Shown here: one piece after another, positions 31,245 to 42,525 of the stretch | How the letters are laid out: each line of letters opens with the position of its first letter | How positions within the stretch are numbered: the stretch's first letter is position 1 | Source of the DNA: Tillandsia leiboldiana | Taxonomy: Eukaryota > Streptophyta > Magnoliopsida > Poales > Bromeliaceae | Length of the DNA: 64,000 bases | Assembly: GCA_029204045.2 (NCBI GenBank) | Contig: CM055068.1 | Span: 32,240,028-32,304,027 of the forward strand | Direction of reading: 5' to 3' | Notes under the pieces: generated by a model | Databases searched by the model: none | Told to the model about the DNA's origin: nothing | The model's input: the letters and a program-made list of their open reading frames with translations, nothing else | Translations under genes and position numbers: made by a program

Positions 31245-33863
31245 TTATTTCAAGGAAAGCATTCCAATTGCTTTACGCAAATGAATAAAATGTTTTTGAT
31301 CCAAAGGTTTTGTTAAAATGTCAGCTAATTGATCTTCAGTTGAAATGTAGGAAATTTGAAGAATATTTGATTCAACTAGCTCTCTAAGAAAATGATATCT
31401 AAGTTCAATGTGTTTTGTTCTTGAGTGCAACACAGGGTTTTTTGAAATGTTTATAGCACTAGTCTTGTCACATAAAACAGTTACCGAATTTGCTGAAATC
31501 CGGAAGTCGCTCAACACGCTTTTCATCCAAATGAGTTGAGTTGAACAACTACCCGCTGAGATATATTCCGCTTCGGCAGTCGAGAGTGCAATGCAGTTTT
31601 GCTTTTTACTATGCCATGCAACAAGGCAATGGCCAAGATAAAAACATGCACCACTCGTACTTTTCCGATCATCCACAGATCCTGCCCAATCGGCATCTGA
31701 ATATGCAACAATATCTAGATTTGTTCCCATAGGATACCAAATTCCAAAATTAATGGTTCCTTTGATGTACCGGATGATCCTTTTTACCGCTTTCAGGTGA
31801 ACCTCCTTTGGTGCTGATTGATATCTCGCGCAAATCCCAACACTAAAGGATATATCCAGGCGACTAGCTGTGAGGTAAAGTAGACTTCCAATCATGCTGC
31901 GATAAAGTTTCTCGTCTACATTCTCACTAAGAGATTCACTTCCTAATCCCTTATTGCTAGTTCCCATAGGAGTCGGAAAATCTTTAGAATTTTCTAATCC
32001 GAATTTCTTTACCAACTCCTTTGCATACTTGGATTGACACAGATGGATGCCTTCATCATTTTGTTTCACTTGCAATCCAAGAAAGTATGTCAGTTCGCCC
32101 ATCATTGACATCTCAAATTCGCTTTCCATGGTTTCAGCGAATTTAGAAGCATCATTATCCTTTGTTGCTCCAAATACAATGTCATCGACATAGATTTGTG
32201 CAACAATGAAGTTATTTTGATAATACTTCACAAAGAGAGTCCTGTCTGCTCCCCCTCGAGTATAGCTCTTCTCCAAAAGGTGCTTTGTCAACCTTTCGTA
32301 CCACGTTCGCGGTGCTTGTTTTAAACTGTAAAGAGCCTTTTTCAAACGAAAAACATGGTTAGGTAGTTTACAGTCTACAAAACCTTTCAGTTGAGCCACA
32401 TAAACTTCCTCATTTAAAAACCCATTTAAAAACGCACTCTTAACGTCCATTTGAAAGAGTTTTATTTTAAAGTGACAAGCAATAGCGAATAAGATACGAA
32501 TGGACTCGAGTCTAGCTACAGGGGCGAAAGTTTCATCAAAGTCTATACCTTCTATTTGAGAGTAGCCTTGAGCAACTAAACGTGCTTTGTTCCTGATGAT
32601 GGTACCATCCTCATTTTTCTTGTTCTTGAAAATCCATTTAGTACCAATCACATTGTGTTGCTTCGGAGGCGTCGTTAATTCCCAGACTTTGTTGCGTTCA
32701 AACTGATGGAGCTCTTCCTGCATTGCTTCAATCCAGTAGTCATCCTGAAGAGCTTCATCAACGTTCTTTGGTTCGATTAAGGAAACGTAACAAGCGAATC
32801 CACAAACCAACTGTCTTCGAGTCCTGACTCCTTCTTGTGGGTCTCCAATAATATTAGATTCCGGATGATCCTTGGAGATGCGTAACGTTTGAGGTAACGG
32901 AGTACTCGGAGGTACATGAGATGATTCCTGCACATCAGATAAACTTGAAGAACCATTAGATGCATCATCATTATCGGAAGAATTGTTATGAGAAGATGCA
33001 TTTGCAGGAGTATCACCATCAAGAGAGATATCAGGGGTAGATTTATTAGATGCAAAGTGGAAAGCTTCATCTACTTTAACATTTATAGATTCTACTATCG
33101 TTTTAGATACCAAGTTAAATACCCGATATGCTCTACTATTTGTAGAATAACCCAAGAAAATCCCTTCGTCACTTCGAGAGTCAAATTTTCCAAGATTTTC
33201 GCGGTCACGTAAAATGTAACACCGACTCCCAAAGATACAAAAATATTTGATATCCGGTTTTCTACAAAACCATAGTTCATATGGTGTAATTAAAGTTCCT
33301 GGGCGCAAATAAACTCGGTTAATAACATAGACTGCAGTGTTCACAGCTTCAGCCCAAAAATATAACGATAAATTCCGGCTATGAAGCATAACACGTGCCA
33401 TCTCTTGAACAACCCTGTTTTTGCGCTCGACTACACCATTCTGTTGAGGTGTATAGGGTGCTGAGAATTCATGTTTAATGCCGTTGGAAGTGCAAAAATC
33501 AATGAATTTAGAATTTATGAATTCTCCACCTCTATCACTTCTAACACGAATGATCTTTTCATTCTTTTCAATCATAATACGATGGCAAATCTCTTGAAAG
33601 GAATCAAAAGTATCAGCTTTCTCTTTCAAAAATGCTACCCATGAGTATCTAGAGAAATCATCAACCAATAAGAAAATATACCATTTACCTCCCAAAGATA
33701 GTTGACGTGTTGGCCCCATTAAATCCATGTGCAATAGTTCCAAAGGCCGTTTAGTACCAACGTGGTTCAAGCTCTTGTGTGCAGTCCTGGATTGTTTTCC
33801 CTTTTGGCAACCACCACACACAATGTTTAGTTTAAGTGAAAGTTTTGGAACCCCCTTGACCAC
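31245..33863 (-). CDS. Copia pol (integrase-RT-RNase H), 872 codons open, N terminus cut by an LTR insertion
   Basis: The open frame begins inside integrase. The CGGC pair (residues about 16-19) is the second half of the HHCC zinc domain, whose histidines (WHERLGH type, about 33890-33925) lie just upstream next to the inserted LTR. The integrase catalytic triad is readable with the D35E spacing: D47 (LLHMDLMGP), D110 (RSDRGGEF) and E146 (NGVVERKNR). A Ser/Asn-rich linker lies at about 265-335. RT starts near 375 (WIEAMQEELHQFERN) and includes FDETFAPVARLESIR, QMDVKSAFLNG and the catalytic YVDD (about residue 556). RNase H has DADWAGSVDDRKSTSGACFY and ALSTAEAEYISAGS. It ends HFIHLRKAIGMLSLK. 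It integrates and reverse transcribes element cDNA in an intact copy. Here it is separated from gag/protease by 5.46 kb. The annotated start Met is internal, not a native start. Confidence 0.88.
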   Translation of the reverse strand: MVKGVPKLSLKLNIVCGGCQKGKQSRTAHKSLNHVGTKRPLELLHMDLMGPTRQLSLGGKWYIFLLVDDFSRYSWVAFLKEKADTFDSFQEICHRIMIEKNEKIIRVRSDRGGEFINSKFIDFCTSNGIKHEFSAPYTPQQNGVVERKNRVVQEMARVMLHSRNLSLYFWAEAVNTAVYVINRVYLRPGTLITPYELWFCRKPDIKYFCIFGSRCYILRDRENLGKFDSRSDEGIFLGYSTNSRAYRVFNLVSKTIVESINVKVDEAFHFASNKSTPDISLDGDTPANASSHNNSSDNDDASNGSSSLSDVQESSHVPPSTPLPQTLRISKDHPESNIIGDPQEGVRTRRQLVCGFACYVSLIEPKNVDEALQDDYWIEAMQEELHQFERNKVWELTTPPKQHNVIGTKWIFKNKKNEDGTIIRNKARLVAQGYSQIEGIDFDETFAPVARLESIRILFAIACHFKIKLFQMDVKSAFLNGFLNEEVYVAQLKGFVDCKLPNHVFRLKKALYSLKQAPRTWYERLTKHLLEKSYTRGGADRTLFVKYYQNNFIVAQIYVDDIVFGATKDNDASKFAETMESEFEMSMMGELTYFLGLQVKQNDEGIHLCQSKYAKELVKKFGLENSKDFPTPMGTSNKGLGSESLSENVDEKLYRSMIGSLLYLTASRLDISFSVGICARYQSAPKEVHLKAVKRIIRYIKGTINFGIWYPMGTNLDIVAYSDADWAGSVDDRKSTSGACFYLGHCLVAWHSKKQNCIALSTAEAEYISAGSCSTQLIWMKSVLSDFRISANSVTVLCDKTSAINISKNPVLHSRTKHIELRYHFLRELVESNILQISYISTEDQLADILTKPLDQKHFIHLRKAIGMLSLK

Positions 33864-34929
33864 GTCTTTGTTTGAAATTCTAGCAAGTTCCTTAAAGTTT
33901 ATGTGACCTAGCCTTTCATGCCAAAGTGTTTATGTAGAGTACCGGGTTTTCGGTTAGCGCGCCGACCTCACAGATGACTTGGAGAAGAGAGTTACGTTGG
34001 GCATGATGCATTTGAGTTTACAGCTGATGCCGGGTTGATTCGGATCAACGCCGAAGCTCCAGCTCGATTCGGGACTTTTCCGGCATAGTGCGCCGATTGA
34101 GGATTGGATTTGGGAATTTACCGATCTCACAGTGAAGTACAGAATATTCGGGAACACTTGGAACAGGTATATTATCAGTTTACAGCGGGGTTCGGGAGGT
34201 TCCGGACTGACGCGGAGGATCCGGAGGCAAAAAGTGAGTCAGAACTGGCAGTTTCGGAGCCGGTTTTTGATTTGAGCACCCCGACTCAACGGATGAGCTC
34301 TTTGAAGAGAAAAAGCTGTGAGCGCGTGTACTTTCGATTTACAGCGGAGTTCGGGAGGTTCCGGACAGCAGCGGAGAGCCCGGAGGCAAAAAGTGAGTTG
34401 GAGTTGGGCTTTTTGGATTATTATATTATTTTAATTAGTAGCTTTGCTAATTAAATGGGGTCTTTTGCTTGGTGGCTGTGAGAGTGGAGTTGAGGGTGGT
34501 GAGTTGTGGTAAGTGGAATTGCTACTTCTAAATTAATCCCTTCTAAGCTTAATTAAGATTTGATTAAGCAAAGGGTTAATTAAGTGGTGGCTCTATTTAA
34601 GGAGGTGACCCTCTCCACCTTGGCCTTATGGTCACCCCCCCAAGCCACCCCTCTCCTCTGTAGCAGGAAAAGAAAAGAGAGGAAAAAGGAAGAAGGTGAA
34701 GGAAAAGATGAGAGGAAGAAGAGGGTTTTGAGCGTTCTTGGATTTTTGGACTCCCTGTTGGTGGTCGAGAGAAGCTCGTGGGCGTCCGGCGAGCGTCAAC
34801 GAAGAGGTAAGAAACTTTCAGATTTTTGGAGTTTTTGAGCTTTTGGGGATTTTTGGTGCTTTGTGGATTTTGGGTTTTTAAATTTGATTTATGGGTTTTA
34901 TTAATTTATTTTATTTTATTTTCTGCGCG

Positions 34930-36360
34930 GGGGATCGCTGCCGAGGGAGCCGCGCGCGCGCGCAATGGCGCACGCGCGGCCGGCGCGGCCGCTGCACGGG
35001 CGCACAAGGGCGCCGCGCGCAGCAGCCGCCAGGGTGCTGCAGGGCTGGCAGCACCCTGCGGCCCACCCGCGTGCGCGGGCAGCACCAGGGCGCTGCGCCC
35101 TGGTGCAGCGCCGCGCGGGCGCTGCTGGCCGCGCGCAAGCGCGCGCGGCGGGCGCCCGCGCCCTGCGGACCGAGCGCGAGGCGCGCGCGGTGCCGCAAGG
35201 CCGCGCGCCGGGCGAGCACCCCGCGGGCCCTTGAGGGTCGCGCGCGGTGCCGCGTGCCCTGCGCGGGCCGCGCGCAGCCCTGCGGACAGCGCGCGAGGCG
35301 CGCGCGGTGCCGCAAGGCCGGGCGCAGGGCGCGCACCGCGCGGGCCCATGCGGGCCGCGCGCGGTGCCGCGTGCCATGCGCGGGCCGCGCGCAGGGCGCG
35401 CATCGCGTGGGCCCTTGCGGGCCGCGCCCGGTGCCGCGTGCCCTGCGCGGGCCGCGCGCATCGCGCTGGGCGCTGCGCGGGCCGCACGCAGCCCTGCGGA
35501 CCGCGCGCGAGGCTCGCGCGGTGCCACGAGGCTGCGCGCAGGGCGCGCACCGCGCGGGCCCTTGCGGGCCGTGCGCGGTGCCGCAGGCCCTGCGCTGGCC
35601 GCGCGCAGCGCCCTGGGCGCTGCGCGGGCCGCGCGCAGCGCCCAGAGCGGACCGCGCGCGAGGAGCGCGGTGCCGTAGGCTGCGCGCAGCGCCGCGGGCC
35701 CCGAGCGGGCGCGCGCGCGGCGCTGCGTGGCGTTGTGCGGCAGGCTGCGCCGCGCGGTCGGTTTTGCTGGCAGCGGCTTGGTGCCGCGAGGCGCGCGCGG
35801 TGCCGCAAGGCCGCGCGCCGGGCGCGCACCGCGCGGGCCCTTGAGGGCCGCGCGCGGTGCCGCGTGCCCTGCGCGGGCCACGCGCAGCGCGCTGGGCGCT
35901 GCGCAGGCCGCGCGCAGCACTGCGGACAACGCGCGAGGCGCGCGCGGTGCCGCAAGGCCGCGCGCAGGGAGCGCACCGCGCGGGCCCTTGCGGGCCGCGC
36001 GCGGTGCCGCGTGCCCTGCGCGGGCCACGCGCATCGCGCTGGGCGCTGCGCGGGCCGCGAGCAGCCCTGCGGACCGCGCGCGAGGCTCGCGCGGTGCCGC
36101 AAGGCCGCGCGCAGGGCGCGCACCGCGCGGGCCCTTGCGGGCCGTGCGCGGTGCCGCAGGCGCTGCGCTGGCCGCGCGCAGCGCCCTGGGCGCTGCGCGG
36201 GCCGCGCGCTGCCCCGCTGACCGCGCGTGAGGAGCGCGGTGCCGTAGGCTGCGCGCAGGGCGCGCAGCGCCGCGGGCCCCGAGCGGGCGCGAGCGCGGCG
36301 CTGCGTGGCGTTGTGCGGCAGGCTGCGCCGCGCGGTCGGTTTTGCTGGCAGCGGCTTGGC
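34930..36360. repeat. 1.4-kb GC-rich array in LTR G
   Basis: Units mix GCGCGCGGTGCCGCAAGG, GCGCACCGCGCGGGCCC and CCTGCGCGGGCCGCGCGCA words. Larger duplications are visible: the block at 35155-35760 recurs at 35790-36350 with few changes, including the ending GGCGTTGTGCGGCAGGCTGC. Frames read Ala/Arg/Gly/Pro on both strands. There is no sign of codon selection. Confidence 0.88.
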
Positions 36361-36369
36361 GGGCGCATG

Positions 36370-36860
36370 CGCGAGCAGTTTTTTCGCAGTTTTCGCCGGC
36401 AGATTTCGCGAGCGATTTTCGCAGATTTTGCGCGTTGTTTTCATGCAGTTTCGCACAGGTTTTCGCGCAGTTTTCGCGCAGTTTTCGAGCAGATTTCGCG
36501 AGAGATTTTCGTAGATTTCGCGCGTTGTTTTCGCACGGTTTCGCGCAGGTTTTCGCACAGTTTTCGAGCAGATTTCGCGAGCGATTTTTGCAGATTTCGC
36601 GCGTTGTTTTCGCGCAGTTTTGCGTAGGTTTTCGCGCAAGTTTTCGCTATTTTTCGCGAGTAGTTTGCTAGCGGTTTCGCGCAGGTTTTCGCGAGCAGTT
36701 TGCTAGCGGCTTCGCGCAGGTTTTCGCGCAGGTTTTCGCTGTTTTTTGCGAGCAGTTTGCGAGCGGTTTCGCGCAGGTTTTCGCGCAGGTTTTCGCTGAT
36801 TTTCGCGAGTGGTTTTCGCAGTTTTCGCGTGTTATTTCCGAGCAGTTTTTCGCAGTCTTT
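36370..36860. repeat. TTTTCGCG-type array in LTR G
   Basis: Dense repeats of CGCAGGTTTTCGCG, GCAGTTTTCGCG and GAGCAGTTTGC words, grading out at both ends. It directly follows the GC-rich array and has a very different composition (T-rich with CG steps). Confidence 0.88.
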
Positions 36861-39390
36861 CGCCGACGGAGGCCGTTTTTCACCGTCGGATGCTCGGTTT
36901 TCGACCGTTTGGTTGATCTTGCGATTTCTTCTTTCCTTACGATTGCAGTGTTGTTTTTGGCTTCCGTCGAGACTGGTTGTGAGTTTCTTCGCCGCATTGA
37001 GCCACGGACTGGCTTCGGGGCATCCGCGGAGCGCGCGGTCTTGTGGTAGGTCGCAGCGTGCTCCGATTTGCGTGCGGATTCCGGCACCGTGCTTCGTTTG
37101 CGTGCGGACCCCGTTGAGGCAAGGTAATCCCGCTGAGCCCAATTGCAAGTGTCGACAAGCAATTGGTGGCGAGCAGAGGTGGGTTGGTTTTCTCTCCAAG
37201 TCTACGGACTTCCTTCTAATTCTATTATAATAGGATTTTCATGCTAGTAAGTGTATTATTGGAACCTTGACTAGCACCCCTGTCATATGTTGCATGGGTT
37301 TAACCAGACCAATAGAGAACCTTAATCTGGGCTAGGTTCTTTTATGCTTTAGACATCCCACACATTTGCATATCCTTCTAGACATAGAGTTCCTTGCCCA
37401 GGTAGTAGGCTGAGTGGTCAGGGTGTTGTGGGATGGGTGTTGCACTCGGGCCGGGGGCCGAGTGGGGTCTGGTGGCTGGGTTAGGCCAGTGTTGGTGTTT
37501 CGGGAACCGTTTCAGATAAACGGTGGTCCTAGGTTTTTAGTTTTCGCTGTTCTTCTCGTCACCACCGTGATGTGATCGTGGTGCACGTGTGTTAGCAGGA
37601 CCTTGAACCCAGAACCTTTTTGGACGAACACATGATTTTAGTCAGCCAATGTTTTCTTCCAAGCCTCGCAGGGGCGCCTGAGTCTGTTCTTGTTTGATAG
37701 GACGAGGGCATTGGCTCTTCGAGGTTAGGACATAAAACTGGTTTTCAAATGGTTTCCTATAAAGACTAAAAATCATTAAAAGATGGATTTCTCTCAGACC
37801 AAATGGTTTCTTAATAAACATCACTGTTTCTTATAAGCTTATCCACCCGAGATGATTCGAGTGGTCTGGGTTCTAAGGGCTGACTTCCTTCTTTGGGCCG
37901 AAAACGACGGGAGGTGACACCTATAGCCTGTTCTTGCTTGATCGGGGCCGTAGGTAGTAGTCACCCGAGGTTTTCGGCCCCTTTGCGGATTTGGCTGTGG
38001 AGTATCTCCAGCCGTGTGTGTGTGTGTTGAGACAGTTTTCCCACTTTAACCGAGAGGGACCGAATTCCTGAACGGCAAAGGATCGAGAACTTCGATAGGC
38101 TGAGCCTAGGGTCTGTTCTTGTTTGATTGGCGCTCTAGGCACTGGTCTATCGGGATTTTCGGATCTTCGCCGCGTCAGTCGGTTCTTCTCGCCTATGAGT
38201 GGGGTGTTGTTGTGGGAGCCGTTTGGAGTGACGGCGGTCCCAGCTGGGTAGTTAGTGTTGTGAGCTTGAGTCGTAGAGGGTTCTCCGACATAGCTGCGAG
38301 AGTGGTTGAGCTGTTCATACTCGGGTCAAGGTTCTTTCCGACTGAGTTGTGCTTTGAGCTCGTGATACCGATCTGTTTGATCGTGGATTATAGCCTGCTG
38401 AGCCTGGCATTTCATGCCAGTTATGAGATACTTGTGATACTAGAGTTCGGTGGGGTCGCTCCCCTCGAGCTACGCCCCGGGTGCGATGATGATGATACCG
38501 AGCCTGACGAGGCTGCGATGATGCGACTAGTTGATACACTAGAGTTCTCTTGAGATTGAGATAGTCGGGCAGGACGCCCCACGTAAATCCCGTCCCCATA
38601 GGGATGTGTGGTAGTGGGCAGGTGCGTTCCTAGTCGACAGGCGCAGGCTTGACTGGACAATATGAGGCAGTCATGGAGATTGAGTGAGTATGCTTGTTGT
38701 GCCTTAGTGAGTTGTCCTTTGAGCATAGTGCTTGACATATGGTCAGTTGTGAGTGGATGCATACCATCATCTGTGTTCTTTTCCCCATTGAGCATAGTAG
38801 ATAGAGGCATGATAGCTGTAGATACTTTCCAGCTTACTTTTCATTATTACAGTCTTATCTGTTATCTTATGCCTCTAGTAGACTTAGTGGGCAGGCCGTG
38901 GTTCTTGGAGATGGTACCCACTGAGAACTACTGTAGGATGTAGTTCTCACACCCTCTGTCGGTGACAGGTTGCTGAGGCTTTTCTTCCGTTCCTGCCGAG
39001 CTGACTGGACGGACCGAGGACAGGGAGTCGCGTGATAGTTCCCTACCAGCATTTGTTACTTTAGAGTGAGGTAGATGTACCATCCCGGATTGTGGGAGTT
39101 GTTTATGTGTTGTTGTATTACTAGTTCTGTTGTCTCCCTTTTGGATTTGTAGATGTTGTATAGGTGGACTTCTACTTGTATCATCATGTTTGGGGGAGAT
39201 AGACTATGTTTTTATTCTCAGCTTTTTAGTAGAGAGATTTTATATTACAGCTTTCTTACCCGCTCTGATATCTGTGTAGCTGTAGTTCTGTCTCTTGCAG
39301 GTTAGACGCTTCGTCTGTACGGCAGTTTTCCGTGCAGATGGCGGGTCTGTTAGCGAGCCCGGGTCGCAGTTTCGACCCCGGGCCATGACA

Positions 39391-39752
39391 GTTTCATTAT
39401 TCAAAGAGGCTAAGTTACAATTTTCAGAAATTTTATTGGGAACAACATAACAATTATTTTCAGATCTAACCCCCTTTAAAAAGAAAACATGGTCCTTATC
39501 AGTTACAACAAATTCAATAGATGAAAAATTAACTGAAAAATCATTATCACAAAGTTGACTGATACTTATGAGGTTAGTCTTAAGGCCTTCAACAAATAAC
39601 ACATTATTCAGTACCGGGCCATCTGGAATAGCTACAGTTCCTTTTCCAACAATTTTGGAAGACTGACCGTCTCCGAAAACTACAAGTCCTCCGGAGATTT
39701 TCTCAAAATTTTGAAAGCAGTTTTTGTCACCGGTCATATGACGGGAACATCA
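39391..39752 (-). pseudogene. Copia 2 protease and pre-integrase segment
   Basis: The minus-strand frame reads CSRHMTGDKNCFQNF, then VVFGDGQSSKIVGKGTVAI, NVLFVEGLKTNLISISQLCD and NNETV. This is the retropepsin-like and GAG-pre-integrase region of copia pol. The catalytic D-S-G is spoiled: codons give D-S then TGA (39750-39752) where Gly is expected. It ends at the solo LTR G insertion. Confidence 0.85.
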
Positions 39753-41792
39753 GCTATCCAGGTACCAAGACGAATTATCATATGCATGCAAGGAAATATT
39801 AACAACAAGACAAGGAAAAATTTCACCTTTGCGTACCCAAACCTTTCGAGTTTTGGAGTACGTCGGAAATGATTGTGAAGTTGATACCTTTGGTGAAAGT
39901 GTCTTGATTGATCCATCGCTTTTCCTTGACGTCGTCGTCTTGTTTGATGTACTACCAATGTTCTTTCCTTTTGAAAAGTCCTTCTTTGATTTGCGGGAAA
40001 TGAACTCATTGGTAGTAGTTGCAAGATGTACTTGATTTGATCTTTTTGCTCCATTCTTGCAATTTCTCCTTATGTGCCCTGCATAACCACAACGAAAACA
40101 TACCTTAGTGCTTGACAATCCCGAGGAGGGTGAAGTAGGCTTGTTGTCGTTGCTTGTCGTTAGTTCCGGTGTCGGAGGAGGAGATACCGACTGTGGCACA
40201 AAGACTGTCCCACTCGAACTAGGAATGTCTCCAGTTTGAGTGTATCCGAGGCCGAACCGATTTGTTTGACCGAGACCAAGAATCCTATCCGACTTACTCC
40301 TTCCAGAAGAAAATTGCTTTAAATCATCTTTGTGTTGGAAAATGGTCTCTGTCATTTCCAATTTTTCCTGTCGAGCCTCGCCGTAGAGCTTCAAGAAGTA
40401 ATTCGCTTTGTTCACCATATCTACATAATTCTTCTCGAATAGCTCATTGGACTCTTGAAGGGAAACATTTGCTTTAATCAGGTTATCCCTTTCCGCTTCA
40501 AGAGCGTTTGAGAGAGAAGATGCCCTTTTTGCTTCTTCTTCGAGATCCTGCAATCTCCCTCTCAAACTCTTATTTTGCTTTGCCAGTTTCTTTGAATCCC
40601 TCAAAAGCTTATGGTAGGCAAGAGCAAAGTCTTCACCTTCAGAATTATCCGATTCATCGTCCGTTGCATTCTTTTCAGCTTGGGAGGAGTTGGACAATGA
40701 CTCGGATGTACTTGCCATTAAGCACATGAAGGGTGAAGATGTGGACGCGTGGAACGTCGTTGCGTTATTTTCTTCATCACTTGAAGACGACTCATTTGAC
40801 GATGAGGTGTCATCCCAAGTGACGGCTTGCATCGCTTTCTTCTTTGACGGATTCTTATTTGGACATTCCGTTGCAATGTGGCCGTAGCCTCGACATTTGA
40901 AGCATTATACTTGTCCCTCTGAACTTTTCTTATCCTTTGAAAAATTCTCTTGCTTTCTTGACTTGTAACTTGAAGAACCCTTGCTTTTCTTCGACTTTCC
41001 GAAGGATGGAGTTTTGCTTGAATTACCCCTTCGAAAATTTCGGCGAAACTTCATTGTCAAGAGAGCGAGCTGCTTCTCAAAGTCCTCCATAGATAGGTTC
41101 TCGTCATCGTCTGAGGAGGATGAATCCGCGTCTTCTTCTTTTGTTGTTTTCAATGCATAACCTGAAGACTTAGAAGAGGATGCCTTTCCCGAAGAATAGT
41201 TAGTAGGAAATGTCATTTCATATGTTTGTAAAGAACCAACTAATTCTTCTACACGGATTTCGTCCGGGTGTTTAATAGTTTCAATGGTCGTAACCTTGGA
41301 TCGAAATCTTTCAGGAAGAGTTCTTAAAATCTTTCTTACAATTTTAAATTCTGGAATTTTCTCTCCCAAGTTAGCACATAAATTCACGATATCTTGCAAT
41401 CGTGTATAATAATCTGTGAACGATTCATTTTCTGCCATGAAAATAGAGTCAAACTTGCTCGTAAGCATTTGCAGTTTCTGAATCTTCACAAGGTTAGTTC
41501 CCTCATGTGTAACTTGAAGAACATCCCAGATTTCTTTCGCAGTCTCACATGCTGAGACGCGAGAGAACTCTGTTTACGACAAAGCATTAAATAAGGCGTT
41601 AATCCCTTTGCCATTGTAAGAAGATAAATCAATCTCTTCCTTGGTCCATTTCGACCTAGGTTTGATGGTGCGAACATCAGCAAGAATTTCAGTTGGATTA
41701 GACCATCCTAATTCAATTGATTGCCACACCCGTTCGTCGATGGAAATTAAAAAGGCTTTCATCCGTACTTTCCAGCAGGCATAATTTGTTTC
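39753..41792 (-). pseudogene. Copia 2 gag, with premature stops and missing start
   Basis: Closely similar to the copia 1 gag. Two stops correspond to Gln codons in copia 1 (TAA at 41575-41573 after NALS and at 40907-40905 after SEGQV, both CAA to TAA). Knuckles CFKCRGYGHIATEC and CFRCGYAGHIRRNC remain, as does the Lys/Glu/Leu coiled coil between them. The N-terminal residues before TNYACW are lost where LTR D sequence joins. It cannot make a full gag. Confidence 0.88.
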
Positions 41793-41799
41793 ATCCGTG

Positions 41800-42162
41800 C
41801 TATGCCTGCCAAGCCAGCCTATGCCTGCCAATGCCTGCCATGCCTGCTACGCCTGCCTATGCCTACCATGCCTGCCTATGCCTGCCATGCCTGCTATGCC
41901 TGCTATGCCTGCCTATGCCTGCCTATGCCTGCCTATGCCTGCTGTGCCTGCTATGCCTGCCTATGCCTGCCTATGCCTGCCATGCCTGCCTATGCCAGCC
42001 ATGCCTGCCTATGCCTGCCTATGCCTGCCTATGCATGATGTGCCTGCTTTGCCTGCCTATACCTGCCTATGCCTGCCTATGCCTGCTGTGCCTGCTTTGC
42101 CTGCCTATGCCTGCCTATGCCTGCTGTGCCTGCTATGCCTGCCTATGCCTGCTGTGTCTGCT
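41800..42162. repeat. 10-bp TATGCCTGCC minisatellite
   Basis: About 35 units of TATGCCTGCC and variants (CATGCCTGCC, TGTGCCTGCT). The long open frames it creates (Ala-Cys-Leu-Pro) are repeats, not proteins. Confidence 0.97.
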
Positions 42163-42525
42163 AAATCGGGTATGCGGGCCAACGCATAACACCGATAAGG
42201 GAAAGGAGTCTCAAGGACTCAAAGGTGTATGCCAAATCGGGTATGCCAGCCTACGCATAACACCGACAGGGGATAGGAGTCTCAAGGACTCAAAGGTGTA
42301 TGCCAAATCGGGTATGCCAGCCTACGCATAACACTCACAGGGGATAGGAGTCTCAAGAACTCAAAGGTGTATGCCAAATCGGGTATGCCAACCTACGCAT
42401 AACACCGACAGGGGATAGGAGTCTCAAGGACTGAAAGTGTGTATGTGCCTGCCAAATCGGGTATGCGGGCCAACGCATAACACCGATAGGGGATAGGAGT
42501 CTCAAGGACTCAAAGGTCTGAGTAA
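42163..42525. repeat. 71-bp tandem repeat, five copies
   Basis: AAATCGGGTATGC recurs at 42163, 42234, 42305, 42376 and 42454 (spacing 71, 71, 71, 78). Each is followed by ACGCATAACACCGA and GGAGTCTCAAGGACT. A single copy is recognisable in LTR B near 2780-2830. Confidence 0.95.

Larger units (their letters stand above)
33933..39390 (+). repeat. Very long solo LTR G, 5458 bp, inserted in copia 2
   Basis: Starts TGTAGAGTACCGGG and ends CCCCGGGCCATGACA, like the gypsy LTRs here. It is flanked by GTTTA (33928-33932) and GTTTC (39391-39395), a 5-bp target duplication with one mismatch. Joining the flanks restores the copia reading NNETLWHERLGH. The 3' third is related to element E: CTTAGTGGGCAG, GGTACCCACTGAGAACT and the end block GACGCTTCG...GGGTCGCAGTTTCGACCCCGG. 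It contains two large tandem arrays (34930-36360, 36370-36860). Open frames inside are not taken as genes. Confidence 0.85.
30683..41792 (-). mobile_element. Ty1/copia element 2 (SIRE-like), minus strand, interrupted by a 5.46-kb solo LTR
   Basis: In transcript order: gag remnant (41792-39753), protease/pre-integrase (39752-39391), inserted LTR (39390-33933), then pol from 33932 down to 31245, polypurine tract and 3' untranslated DNA to 30683. The 5' end, including LTR and gag start, is replaced by LTR D at 41792. The 3' LTR is displaced by gypsy 2. It is a sister of copia 1 and lies tail-to-tail with it across the gap. Confidence 0.9.

Noticed and set aside
34826..36639. Open frames of 250-580 codons rich in Ala and Arg on both strands
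   Set aside because: They coincide exactly with the GC-rich tandem array of LTR G, overlap in several frames and show no domain. They are a composition artefact.
38119..38553. A 144-codon frame with a plausible acidic C terminus
   Set aside because: It lies in the part of LTR G related to element E and is not conserved as a frame there.
41717..42331. A 204-codon frame of Ala-Cys-Leu-Pro repeats, like a cysteine-rich protein
   Set aside because: It is the translation of the 10-bp TATGCCTGCC minisatellite inside LTR D.
42163..42525. Regularly spaced repeats that might suggest a CRISPR-like array
   Set aside because: The spacers are also conserved between units, the units are 71-bp tandem copies, and the context is a plant LTR.
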